From DATEDA01 sp050741515 (GTDB taxonomy: Bacteria > Pseudomonadota > Gammaproteobacteria > Burkholderiales > SG8-39), in NCBI GenBank assembly GCA_050741515.1, contig JBOIFD010000353.1, forward strand, positions 1 through 5,717: 5,717 bases of DNA, read 5' to 3'. The position numbers and the translations under genes are program-made. The notes beneath the pieces were generated by a model that saw only the letters and a list, made by a program, of their open reading frames with translations, did not search any database and was not told the origin of the DNA. Shown here piece by piece: positions 1-5,717 of this stretch; the stretch's first letter is position 1; each line of letters starts with the position of its first letter.

Positions 1-103
1 GTTGTTGAATACCGGAGCCTCTTGACCCGTTATTAGCCATGAAACTCTTCGCCGCGAATGTCGTCGTCATTGCTGCTTGCAAGTCCTTGAGCTGGGTGAG
101 CAC
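1..103 (-). CDS. Possible 5' end of an unrecognised divergent gene, cut by the left edge
   Basis: I do not recognise this gene. Reading leftward from a GTG at 103-101, the frame stays open for 34 codons to the window edge. It gives a plausible peptide beginning (M)LTQLKDLQAAM, followed by a stretch rich in Thr, Ala, Ser and Gly. Three things favour a real start. An AAGG lies eight bases before the GTG. A strong leftward promoter (-10 at 139-144) would place the transcript start near 132, giving a short leader of about 29 nt. The same frame also continues open upstream. An in-frame ATG at 70-68 is an alternative start without an evident ribosome binding site. Only the beginning is present, so no domain can be named. 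Because it faces away from the usp gene and shares its control region, the two may be co-regulated, but that is inference. The frame could also be a chance opening. Confidence 0.3.
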   Translation of the reverse strand, partial: MLTQLKDLQAAMTTTFAAKSFMANNGSRGSGIQQ

Positions 104-113
104 GCCTGCGACC

Positions 114-143
114 TTGAATATATCGCGTAACGATGGACATAAT
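114..143 (+). promoter_or_regulatory. Candidate rightward promoter, distal
   Basis: TTGAAT (114-119) and CATAAT (138-143) are separated by 18 bases, an acceptable sigma-70-type pair reading toward the usp gene. Transcription would start near 150, inside the palindrome, and give a leader of roughly 108 nt that contains the 191-228 hairpin. It competes with the extended -10 at 182-190 as the usp promoter. Confidence 0.35.
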
Positions 144-166
144 ATCGTATTACGATAGAATGTCAA
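139..166 (-). promoter_or_regulatory. Leftward sigma-70-type promoter
   Basis: On the minus strand a perfect TTGACA (166-161) is followed after 16 bases by TATTAT (144-139). This is the closest match to a housekeeping promoter in the window, and it lies in its most AT-rich part. It would drive transcription toward the left edge from about position 132. A 15-bp palindrome fills most of the spacer and reaches into the -10. Confidence 0.5.
143..157. promoter_or_regulatory. Perfect 15-bp palindrome, likely operator
   Basis: TATCGTATTACGATA consists of two 7-bp arms (143-149 and 151-157) that are exact reverse complements around one central base. It sits between the -35 and -10 of the leftward promoter and just upstream of, or overlapping, the candidate rightward promoters. 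That is the usual place for a dimeric repressor site. I cannot name the binding protein. The site could be autoregulated by the gene cut off at the left edge, but this is inference. Confidence 0.5.
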
Positions 167-181
167 GACCCCCACGGAATG

Positions 182-190
182 TGGTATAAA
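182..190 (+). promoter_or_regulatory. Candidate extended -10 element upstream of usp
   Basis: TGGTATAAA fits the extended -10 pattern TGnTATAAT with one mismatch in the hexamer. No good -35 lies 16-18 bases upstream (the region reads GTCAAG), which extended -10 promoters tolerate. The start would be near 197, inside the leader hairpin sequence, so using this promoter would prevent the full hairpin from forming in the RNA. Confidence 0.35.
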
Positions 191-228
191 TGCCCACCGC
201 AAACCGCCTCGAAACATGTCGGTGGGCA
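191..228 (+). promoter_or_regulatory. Inverted repeat in the usp leader
   Basis: TGCCCACCG (191-199) and CGGTGGGCA (220-228) are exact reverse complements and would form a 9-bp, GC-rich stem with a 20-base loop. It lies 16 bases before the usp ribosome binding site and does not include it. It is not followed directly by a run of T, so it does not look like an intrinsic terminator. It could stabilise the 5' end of the transcript, or it could be a protein site in DNA. Confidence 0.4.
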
Positions 229-244
229 GCGTCGGTGTTTTGGG

Positions 245-251
245 AAAGGAG
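245..251 (+). promoter_or_regulatory. Ribosome binding site that fixes the usp start
   Basis: AAAGGAG ends six bases before the GTG at 258. This strong Shine-Dalgarno sequence, together with the conserved FKH-LLPTDGS beginning of the protein, selects GTG 258 over the in-frame ATG at 216. The ATG lies upstream of the site and within the leader inverted repeat. Confidence 0.8.
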
Positions 252-257
252 AGAAAA

Positions 258-701
258 GTGTTCAAGCATGTTCTGCTGCCGACCGACGGCTCCCCGATCG
301 CGCGCAAGGCCATCAAGGCGGGCATTGCCCTCGCGAAGACGCTCGGCGCGAGAGTCACCGCGTACCACGCGATCGACGCGATACCGCTGTACAGCTACTC
401 CGATGGCTATCTGCTCAGCGGCGCCTTGCTGAAGGAGTTCGACAAGCGGGCCCGCGAGCAGGGCGACAAGTATCTCGCCGAGGTGGAGAAGGCGGCGAAG
501 GCCGCCCGCGTTCCGTGCGGGAGGCTGATGTCCAAACCGGCCACGGCGCACGAGGGAATCGTCGCGGCGGCGAAGAAGCAGCGCTGCGACGCGATCTTCA
601 TGGCTTCGCACGGCCGCGGCGAGCTCGGCGCGCTGCTGCTCGGCAGCGTCACCCAGAAAGTGCTCGCGCACACCAAGCTGCCGGTCCTCGTCTACCGCTG
701 A
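258..701 (+). CDS. Universal stress protein, single UspA domain
   Basis: A 147-residue cytoplasmic protein of the UspA superfamily, small alpha/beta proteins that often bind ATP and act in stress or energy-limitation responses. The whole length is one domain. It opens with FKHVLLPTDGS, whose Asp10 is the usual nucleotide-contacting acidic residue. It ends with ASHG (116-119), nine residues, then GS (129-130) and a final PVLVYR strand. That matches the ATP-binding pattern G-x2-G-x9-G-S/T of MJ0577-type proteins, except that the first Gly is Ala116. ATP binding is therefore likely but not certain. The GTG start is chosen from the AAAGGAG six bases upstream and the family N-terminus; the ATG at 216 would add 14 residues unlike the family. 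The gene stands alone, divergent from the left-edge ORF and convergent with the fad operon, so it is probably monocistronic. Its specific physiological role cannot be read from sequence. Confidence 0.93.
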   Translation: MFKHVLLPTDGSPIARKAIKAGIALAKTLGARVTAYHAIDAIPLYSYSDGYLLSGALLKEFDKRAREQGDKYLAEVEKAAKAARVPCGRLMSKPATAHEGIVAAAKKQRCDAIFMASHGRGELGALLLGSVTQKVLAHTKLPVLVYR

Positions 702-721
702 TCCGCGGCCCGGCGTACCAG

Positions 722-752
722 GATCAACCGTTACCGGCGGGGGGCGGTGATC
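722..752. terminator. Weak hairpin in the convergent usp/fad gap
   Basis: GATCAACCG (722-730) can pair with CGGTGATC (745-752) as an 8-bp stem with one bulged A and a 14-base G-rich loop. It is the only obvious structure in the 76-bp gap between the usp stop and the end of the pseudogene. There is no T run on either side, so classical intrinsic termination is doubtful. It may be a bidirectional 3' end structure. Confidence 0.25.
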
Positions 753-777
753 GTCGGCTAGCCAGACAGGGGGCGAC

Positions 778-1701
778 TCAGGCCCGCTTCTCCGCCTCCG
801 CCTGCAGCGCGCGGAGCACGAGCGCCCGGTACAGCCGGTCCCGGAGCGTGGCCGGCGCCGCCAGCCCGAGGCGTGCCAGCGCTTCCTCGTCGGCGTCTCT
901 TGCGAGCAGGCCGCGTGCGGCCTGCAGCGCAAGCTTCGGCTTGCTTCCCCGACCAGCGCTTGAGGCGCTGCAGCGCCCGCGCGAGTCGCTGCTCGACCGG
1001 CGTGAGATCGGTGCCGAACGGGTACTCCGGGAATGCGCCCTGCGCGCGGAGCGGGGCGAGCGCCGACCCGAGCCACTCGGGCCGGTTGCGGCGCGCGAAT
1101 TCCGGGAGGCGGAATTCGGCCTCGATCTTGCCGGCGCGTTGCGCCGCCTTGAGCAGCTCGGGCTGGAAGCGGGCCGCGACGGCGAGCATCGCGGCGATGC
1201 AATCGCGGTCGGACTTCCCGCGCAGGTCGGCCACCCCGTACTCGGTCACGACGATGTCGCGGAGATGCCCTGGGATCGTCGTGTGCGGGTAGCTCCAGCG
1301 GATGCTGGACGCTGCGCCGCCGCCCGCGCCCTCGCGCGTGCTGTTCAGCACGATGATTCCGCGCGCCTCGTCGAGCTCGTGCGCCTGCACCACGAAGTCG
1401 TGCTGGCCGCCGACGCCGCTGACCACCCGCCCGTCCTCCAGGGCATCGGAGACGACGTCGCCGAGGAGCGTCGCGATCATCGCGTTGTTGACGAACCGCC
1501 CGTGACGGCGCTGCGCGCGCTTCAGCGCCTCGGCGCCGCGCAGGGTGTTTGTGAACGAGACCGTGGTCAATGCGATGTCCTCGATCCCGGCGTGGGCAGC
1601 GCCAGCACGATCCGCCGGCCGACGCGGTCGATGATCGCGTCGGCGCAATCCTCCGGCTGGGCGAACCGTGCGGGCCGGGACTTGGGCGCGGGCGCCAGTA
1701 T
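778..1701 (-). pseudogene. Acetyl-CoA hydrolase/transferase family, degenerate remnant
   Basis: This is the remnant of an acetyl-CoA hydrolase/CoA-transferase family gene, last in the fad operon. Intact members break down acetyl-CoA or move CoA between acids, and are several hundred residues longer. The N-terminal piece (about 1701-1594) contains CADAIIDRVGRRIVLALP; its frame then stops with TGA at 1569-1567. The C-terminal domain resumes in another frame from about 1588. It carries SGVGGQHDF (1420-1394), the Gly-rich CoA/oxyanion motif, and TEYGVADLRG (1246-1217). The intervening middle, where the family's catalytic Glu should lie, is absent. The first codon position reads ATA, six bases after a good GAGG, where ATG is expected. 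Near 947-950 a run of four G (minus strand) shifts the frame. Removing one G restores a natural tail, WSGSKPKLALQAARGLLARD, running to TGA at 780-778. Three independent lesions make a working product unlikely; the deletion or the G-run could partly be assembly errors. Confidence 0.85.
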
Positions 1702-1704
1702 CGC

Positions 1705-3798
1705 TTACCTCAAGCCTTTCCAGCCCGGATCCGGGGCGAAGCGCTCGCCGTGCTCGCGCTTCAGGACCTCGAGACGCCGCACGATCTCGTCGACGCCGCG
1801 GGTGCGCGCGTAGTGCAGGGGCCCGCCGCGGAACGGCGCGAACCCGGTCGCGAAGACCATCGCGCCGTCGACGAGACGCTCGTCGGCGACGACCCCTTCG
1901 CGCAGGCACGCGACGCACGCGTTGATCATCGGCAGCACCAGGCGATCGGCGCGCTCCTCGCTCGGCACGCCGTCGGCTCGCCGCTTCGGCCGGCCGCGGT
2001 CGTACGTGTAGAGGCCGCGTCCGGTCTTCTTCCCGAGTGCGCCTTGCGCCACCCTCTGGCGCAGCAAGGGGGGAATGTCGGGCAGCGGGCTTTGCAGCCC
2101 GTGCGCCAGCGCATCGGCGACCTGCAGGCATACGTCGAGCCCGACGTGATCGGCGAGCTCGATCGGTCCCATCGGCATGCCGAACGCCGTGGCGGCGGCG
2201 TCGATGTCCTCGGCCGGCACGCCCTCGTCGAGCAGGAGGAGCGCCTCCATGAGATACGGCATGAGCGCGCGATTGACGAGGAAGCCCGGCGCCGAGCGCA
2301 CCGGCGCCGGCAGGCGATCCAGGCTCGCGACGAATGCGCGCGCGGTGGCGAGGACATCGGGGTCCGCCTGATCGTGCTCGACCACCTCGACGAGCTCCAT
2401 CTTCGCTACCGGGTTGAAGAAGTGCAGGCCGAAGAAGCGCTCCGGGCGCGCGAGCGCCGCCCGCAGGCGCTCGAGCCGGAGGCTCGAGGTGTTGGTCGCA
2501 AGTAAGGCGCCGTCCTTCAGCTGCGGCTCGATGCGCTGGTACACCGCCTGCTTCACGTCGAGGCGCTCGGGGACGGCTTCGATCACGAGGTCGGCGCGCC
2601 GCGCGCCGACCGACTTGAAATCGGGGATGAAGCGATCGTAGGCGCGCTTGCGCGCCGGTCCGGAGGTCTTCTCGTCGAACAGCTTCGCCGCGCGCCGGGC
2701 GGCGTCGCCCAGGCGCTCGCGGGACGCGTCCTCGACCGTGACCGTGCAGCCGCGGAGCGCGCACCAGGCGGCGATGTCGCCCCCCATCGCGCCGGCGCCG
2801 ATCACGTGGACGCGTCGGATCGCGTGCCGGCCCGCCGTGCCGAGCGACTTGAGGTGCTCGCGCAGGAAGAAGACGCGGATCAGGTTCTGCGCGGTGGACG
2901 TGCCGAGCAGCCGCGCGAAGGAGGCGCGTTCCGCGGCGAGCACGCCGGCCTTCGTGTCGCCGTGCTCGCGCCACAGCTCGATCAGGGCGTACGGCGCCGG
3001 ATAGTGCTCGCGGCGCACGCGCTTGGCGGTTTCCGCCCCGAGTCGCCGCGCGATCAGGACCCGCGACGGCTTGATGGACATGAGCGTGACCTGCGAGTGG
3101 CTCGCCGAGCGGTGTCGCAGCTCGCCGGCGACGGCCATCCGGACGGCGTTGGCCAAGTGGCGTTCTTCGCACACCGCATCCACCAGCCCCAGGCCGAGCG
3201 CTTTCCGGGCATCGATGGCGCGGCCCGTCAGCATGAGCTTCATCGCCTCGGTGGGGGCGATCTGCCGCGCGAGGCGCGCGGTGCCGCCGAGGCCGGGATG
3301 CAGGCCGACCCGAACTTCGGGCAGCGCGAAGCTCGCGTCGGAGCGGGCGATGCGATAGGCGCAGGCGAGCGCCAGCTCGAGCCCTCCGCCCAGGCAGTGG
3401 CCGTGCACCACGGCGATGGTGGGAAAGGGCAGCGCCTCGAGGCGGTCGACCAGGGCATGTGCGGCCTCGAGGTGGCTGCGCGCCGCCGCCTCGCCCGGCC
3501 AGCTCGCGAGCATCCTGAGATCGGCGCCGGCGGCGAAGCCCTCGGCCTTGGCCGACCGGATCACGAGCGCGCGCGGCTTCACGGCCTCGATCTCCCCGAG
3601 CGCGCGATCGAGCTCGGCGAACACGGCCTGGTCGAGCGTGTTGACGCGGCTTCCCGCCTTGTCGAACAGGAGCCAGAAGACGCCGGACTCGCCCTCGTGG
3701 AAGCGCCAGTGCCGGTACCCGCCCGGGGGACGATCCACGTCGGGCGGTGCGGTTTCGACCGGACGCGCCGCGAGGGCGTGAGCGAGATTGCGGTCCAT
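1705..3798 (-). CDS. fadJ: FadJ-type enoyl-CoA hydratase / 3-hydroxyacyl-CoA dehydrogenase
   Basis: A 697-residue bifunctional beta-oxidation enzyme that hydrates trans-2-enoyl-CoA and oxidises the resulting L-3-hydroxyacyl-CoA with NAD+. The crotonase domain spans about 30-220. FAAGAD (88-93) and G138 form the oxyanion hole, and Glu141 (GGGLE) and Glu161 (LPEV) match rat hydratase Glu144 and Glu164, with the same 20-residue spacing. After a linker, the dehydrogenase domain begins with the Rossmann motif GAGAMG (334-339). Its catalytic set is complete and correctly spaced: Ser438 (NTSS), His459 (HFFNPV), Glu471 and Asn509 (VNR). The C-terminal dehydrogenase domain holds GMPMGPIELAD (540-550) and FRGGPLHYA (656-664). 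Length fits the FadJ/FadB family; the first 25 residues are Pro-rich and poorly conserved. The ATG follows AGGAGG by seven bases, and that site overlaps the upstream thiolase stop. FadB-type naming is possible, but the order thiolase then alpha-subunit resembles E. coli fadI-fadJ. No lesions seen. Confidence 0.95.
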   Translation of the reverse strand: MDRNLAHALAARPVETAPPDVDRPPGGYRHWRFHEGESGVFWLLFDKAGSRVNTLDQAVFAELDRALGEIEAVKPRALVIRSAKAEGFAAGADLRMLASWPGEAAARSHLEAAHALVDRLEALPFPTIAVVHGHCLGGGLELALACAYRIARSDASFALPEVRVGLHPGLGGTARLARQIAPTEAMKLMLTGRAIDARKALGLGLVDAVCEERHLANAVRMAVAGELRHRSASHSQVTLMSIKPSRVLIARRLGAETAKRVRREHYPAPYALIELWREHGDTKAGVLAAERASFARLLGTSTAQNLIRVFFLREHLKSLGTAGRHAIRRVHVIGAGAMGGDIAAWCALRGCTVTVEDASRERLGDAARRAAKLFDEKTSGPARKRAYDRFIPDFKSVGARRADLVIEAVPERLDVKQAVYQRIEPQLKDGALLATNTSSLRLERLRAALARPERFFGLHFFNPVAKMELVEVVEHDQADPDVLATARAFVASLDRLPAPVRSAPGFLVNRALMPYLMEALLLLDEGVPAEDIDAAATAFGMPMGPIELADHVGLDVCLQVADALAHGLQSPLPDIPPLLRQRVAQGALGKKTGRGLYTYDRGRPKRRADGVPSEERADRLVLPMINACVACLREGVVADERLVDGAMVFATGFAPFRGGPLHYARTRGVDEIVRRLEVLKREHGERFAPDPGWKGLR

Positions 3799-3805
3799 GC
3801 GGGCG

Positions 3806-3811
3806 CCTCCT
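3806..3811 (-). promoter_or_regulatory. fadJ ribosome binding site overlapping the thiolase stop
   Basis: The minus strand reads TGAGGAGG: the thiolase stop TGA (3813-3811) shares its A with a consensus AGGAGG (3811-3806), and the fadJ ATG follows seven bases later. The arrangement suggests that translation of fadJ is coupled to termination of the thiolase, as expected for two partners of one pathway. Confidence 0.8.
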
Positions 3812-5091
3812 CAGGCGGCTTCGAGCAGCATCGCGCCGCCCTGTCCGCCGCCGATGCACTCGGTCGCGATGCCGCGCCGGAGGCCGCGCCGGCGCATCGC
3901 GTTCACGAGGTGCAGCACGATGCGCGCGCCGCTCGTGCCCACCGGGTGGCCCAGGCCGATCGCGCCGCCGTCGACGTTCAGCCGGTCCATCGGGATCCGC
4001 CCGGCGGGCTCGGGCAGGCCGAGCACGTCACGGCAGTAGTCCGGGTCCTCCCAGGCGTTCAGGCACCCGAGCACCTGCGCCGCGAAGGCCTCGTTGATCT
4101 CCCAGAGCTCGATGTCAGCGAAGCGCAGACCGTTGCGCACGACAAGCGGCGTCGAGGCGAGCGTCGGGCCGAGGCCCATGACGGTCGGATCGAGCGCCGC
4201 CCATTCGCTGTCGACGATGCGCGCGCGCGGCTCGAGGCCGTACTGCTCGACCGCCTGCTCCGAGGCGAGGACGACCCAGCAGCCGCCGTCGGTGATCTGG
4301 CTCGAGTTGCCCGCGGTCACGTTGCCGAACGGCGGCTCGAACACGGGCTTGAGCTTCGCGAGTGCTTCGACGCTGGTGTCGGGGCGGATCCCGTCGTCGT
4401 AGTCGTACACGCGGCCCTCGCGGTCGCTCATCGGCTCGATCTCCCCGAGCGCGCCCGTTTCCCTGGCGCGCGCCAGGCGATAGTGGCTCTCGGCGGCGTA
4501 CGCATCGGCCTCCTGGCGCGTGACGCCGAACCGGTGCCCGACCTCCTCGGCGGTCTGGCCCATGTTGAGCTCGACGACCGGGTCGGTCAGGCCGCGCTCG
4601 AGCCCGACCACCGGGGTGAACAGGCTCGGCTCGAGCTCCGCGAGCAGCCGCGCGCGCGCCAGCGCCGATTTGGCCTGCCGCCAGCGCGCGAGCCACGCCA
4701 CGGCGGCCTGGCGCAGGACGAGCGGGGAATGGCTCAGCGATTCCGTTCCGCCCGCGAGCACGAGGTCCATGCGTCCCGCGGCGATGTAGCGGAACCCGAC
4801 GTCGATCGATTGCATGCCGGACCCGCAGTTGCGGTGGACGGTCCAGGCGGGCATGGCGTCGCCGCAGCCGAGCCGCAGCGCCGCGACGCGCGCGACGTTC
4901 ATCTCGTCGGCGATCTGGTTCGCGCAGCCGAGAATGACCTCGTCGAACGCATCCGGCGGAAACGGCTGGCGCGCGAGGAGCGGTCGACCGCATTGCACCG
5001 CGAGATCCGCCGGCGTGAAGGGACCCGGTTTGCCGCGCGCCTTCAGGAACGGCGTGCGCGACCCGTCGGTCAGATAGACTCGGCGATCCAT
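3811..5091 (-). CDS. fadI: Acetyl-CoA C-acyltransferase (thiolase), FadI-like
   Basis: A 426-residue thiolase that cleaves 3-ketoacyl-CoA with CoA to give acetyl-CoA and an acyl-CoA two carbons shorter. All catalytic elements are present: nucleophile Cys89 (HRNCGSGMQ), NEAFA (333-337), His382 (GLGHPVG) and the second Cys412 (CIGGGQGG). The extended segment of about 125-180 before LNMGQTAEEV, the EALAKLKPVF block (242-251), and the loop around 344-368 before the GHP motif resemble E. coli FadI more than short AtoB/PhaA enzymes. The NEAFA and CIGGGQG motifs are the common thiolase forms rather than E. coli FadI's HEAFA and CAAGGLG. The ATG at 5091 follows AAAGG by five bases; the frame is open farther upstream but lies within fadE. 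The first 22 nt overlap the fadE 3' end, implying translational coupling. Position before fadJ supports a beta-oxidation role; chain-length preference is unknown. Confidence 0.94.
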   Translation of the reverse strand: MDRRVYLTDGSRTPFLKARGKPGPFTPADLAVQCGRPLLARQPFPPDAFDEVILGCANQIADEMNVARVAALRLGCGDAMPAWTVHRNCGSGMQSIDVGFRYIAAGRMDLVLAGGTESLSHSPLVLRQAAVAWLARWRQAKSALARARLLAELEPSLFTPVVGLERGLTDPVVELNMGQTAEEVGHRFGVTRQEADAYAAESHYRLARARETGALGEIEPMSDREGRVYDYDDGIRPDTSVEALAKLKPVFEPPFGNVTAGNSSQITDGGCWVVLASEQAVEQYGLEPRARIVDSEWAALDPTVMGLGPTLASTPLVVRNGLRFADIELWEINEAFAAQVLGCLNAWEDPDYCRDVLGLPEPAGRIPMDRLNVDGGAIGLGHPVGTSGARIVLHLVNAMRRRGLRRGIATECIGGGQGGAMLLEAA

Positions 5092-5717
5092 GCCGGCCTT
5101 TCGTGCGCGGCGGCAGGTTGGCGGTCCTTCCCGCTCCCGACTGCGGCGGCGATACGGATCGTGGCGAGGGCCGCAAGCTCCTGCGGCGCGAAGTCGTCGA
5201 CCGTGATCGCCGCGCGGACCGCCTCGTCCGCTTCGGCGAGGCGCGCCGCCTCCCCGAGGGTGAGCACGCCGGCGGCGACCGCGCCGGGCCAGTCGTTGCC
5301 ATGGCCGGCGTCGCGGACCTTGCGTTTCAGCGGCGCCACCTCGTGGACGAGCGCGAAGGCGTGCTCGACGCGGCCAAGGCCTTCGTGGCTGCGCCCGGGG
5401 TAGACGCCGGGCGTCAGTCGGTCGCGGGTCGCGCCGCGTTCCATGAGCAGCGCGGCGCAGCGGTGCGTCGTGCGATCGGGGGGGCCTTTGCGCCGTACGC
5501 CCCACGGCAGCGTCACCGCGCGCAGCAGCCAGGCGAGCGGACGCACCGGAAAGTTCCGCACGAACCCGTCGAGCGCCGCCTCGATGCGGCAGAACCCGGT
5601 CTCGCAGCACCACTCGACGACCGGGCGATCCGCCGCCGGCGCCCCCTCGTCCGCGTGCCGCTTCAGCACCGCGGAGAGCAGGTAGAGCTCGGACAGGACG
5701 TCGCCGAGGCGGGCGGA
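5070..5717 (-). CDS. fadE: Acyl-CoA dehydrogenase FadE, C-terminal part (cut by right edge)
   Basis: The last 215 residues of a large acyl-CoA dehydrogenase of the FadE type, which performs the first, FAD-dependent step of beta-oxidation (acyl-CoA to trans-2-enoyl-CoA). What is visible is the C-terminal region specific to these roughly 800-residue enzymes (DUF1974-type). It begins SARLGDVLSELYLLSAVLKR and contains CCETGFCRIEAALDGFVRNFPVRP in two adjoining parts, RLTPGVYPG, and EGLGRVEHAFALVHEVAPLKRK. The FAD-binding and catalytic dehydrogenase domains lie beyond the window, so activity cannot be judged. The frame reaches the right edge without a stop; the apparent GTG start at 5669 is internal and should not be used. 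It ends in TGA at 5072-5070, 22 nt inside the thiolase gene, so it is the upstream cistron of the same operon. The final 25 residues or so are poorly conserved, with no sign of a frameshift. Confidence 0.92.
   Translation of the reverse strand, partial: SARLGDVLSELYLLSAVLKRHADEGAPAADRPVVEWCCETGFCRIEAALDGFVRNFPVRPLAWLLRAVTLPWGVRRKGPPDRTTHRCAALLMERGATRDRLTPGVYPGRSHEGLGRVEHAFALVHEVAPLKRKVRDAGHGNDWPGAVAAGVLTLGEAARLAEADEAVRAAITVDDFAPQELAALATIRIAAAVGSGKDRQPAAAHERPAWIAESI

Noticed and set aside
33..140. A 35-codon minus-strand ORF starting with ATG just after the leftward -10.
   Set aside because: The ATG would lie upstream of the expected transcript start, and the Arg-rich translation looks unnatural. 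The neighbouring frame from GTG 103 is more plausible.
39..158. A 39-codon plus-strand ORF with a mildly hydrophobic beginning.
   Set aside because: It has no ribosome binding site, ends inside the palindrome, overlaps the promoters and resembles no known peptide.
216..257. ATG at 216 as the usp start.
   Set aside because: It would place the strong AAAGGAG inside the coding region and add 14 residues not typical of the family. GTG 258 has ideal spacing and gives the conserved N-terminus.
179..1813. A 544-codon plus-strand frame covering usp and the pseudogene.
   Set aside because: It overlaps the clear usp frame in a different phase, has no sensible start context and gives low-complexity Arg/Ala-rich sequence.
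758..3859. A continuous 1033-codon minus-strand frame that could read as a fusion ending in the acetyl-CoA hydrolase C-terminal domain.
   Set aside because: Over 1705-3798 it is an Arg/Pro-rich shadow of fadJ in another frame. Only its last part, below about 1590, is real homologous sequence, and that belongs to the pseudogene.
2806..5403. An 865-codon plus-strand open frame opposite the fad genes.
   Set aside because: Stop-free antisense frames are expected in such GC-rich coding DNA. The translation has no recognisable domain and mirrors three well-supported minus-strand genes.
1..5717. tRNA, rRNA, CRISPR, insertion sequence or phage features.
   Set aside because: No cloverleaf-like sequence, regularly spaced repeats, transposase motifs or terminal inverted repeats were seen on either strand.

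Overview
The window is GC-rich chromosomal DNA from a bacterium, with third codon positions almost all G or C. Gene content (a large FadE with the C-terminal DUF1974-type region, followed by thiolase, a bifunctional FadJ-type enzyme and an acetyl-CoA hydrolase/transferase) and protein style suggest a betaproteobacterium, perhaps Burkholderiales or Rhodocyclales. That assignment is inference from recalled family resemblance, not from a search.

Layout. Positions 1-190 are clearly more AT-rich than the rest. They hold a likely divergent control region: a good sigma-70-type promoter pointing left, a perfect 15-bp palindrome between its -35 and -10, one or two weaker promoters pointing right, and at the left edge the first codons of a possible unrecognised gene. 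Positions 191-257 form a leader with a 9-bp hairpin and a strong ribosome binding site. Positions 258-701 (+) encode a single-domain universal stress protein.

From 778 to the right edge everything is on the minus strand and reads as one fatty-acid beta-oxidation operon. In transcription order it contains: the C-terminal part of an acyl-CoA dehydrogenase FadE (cut by the right edge), a FadI-like thiolase (426 aa), a FadJ-like enoyl-CoA hydratase/3-hydroxyacyl-CoA dehydrogenase (697 aa), and the remains of an acetyl-CoA hydrolase/transferase gene. The genes are packed tightly: fadE overlaps the thiolase by 22 nt, the thiolase stop codon overlaps the fadJ Shine-Dalgarno sequence, and the fadJ end overlaps the Shine-Dalgarno sequence of the next gene.

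Together FadE, FadJ and the thiolase would carry out every step of the beta-oxidation spiral from acyl-CoA to acetyl-CoA. The last gene would have moved or removed CoA from the product, but it looks dead. Its start codon reads ATA, its middle is missing with a change of frame, and a G-run near its 3' end carries an apparent one-base insertion. The usp gene and the fad operon converge on a 76-bp gap.

I see no new multi-gene system. The two points most worth a second look are the three-lesion pseudogene and the palindrome in the divergent promoter region. No RNA genes, mobile elements or CRISPR arrays are visible.
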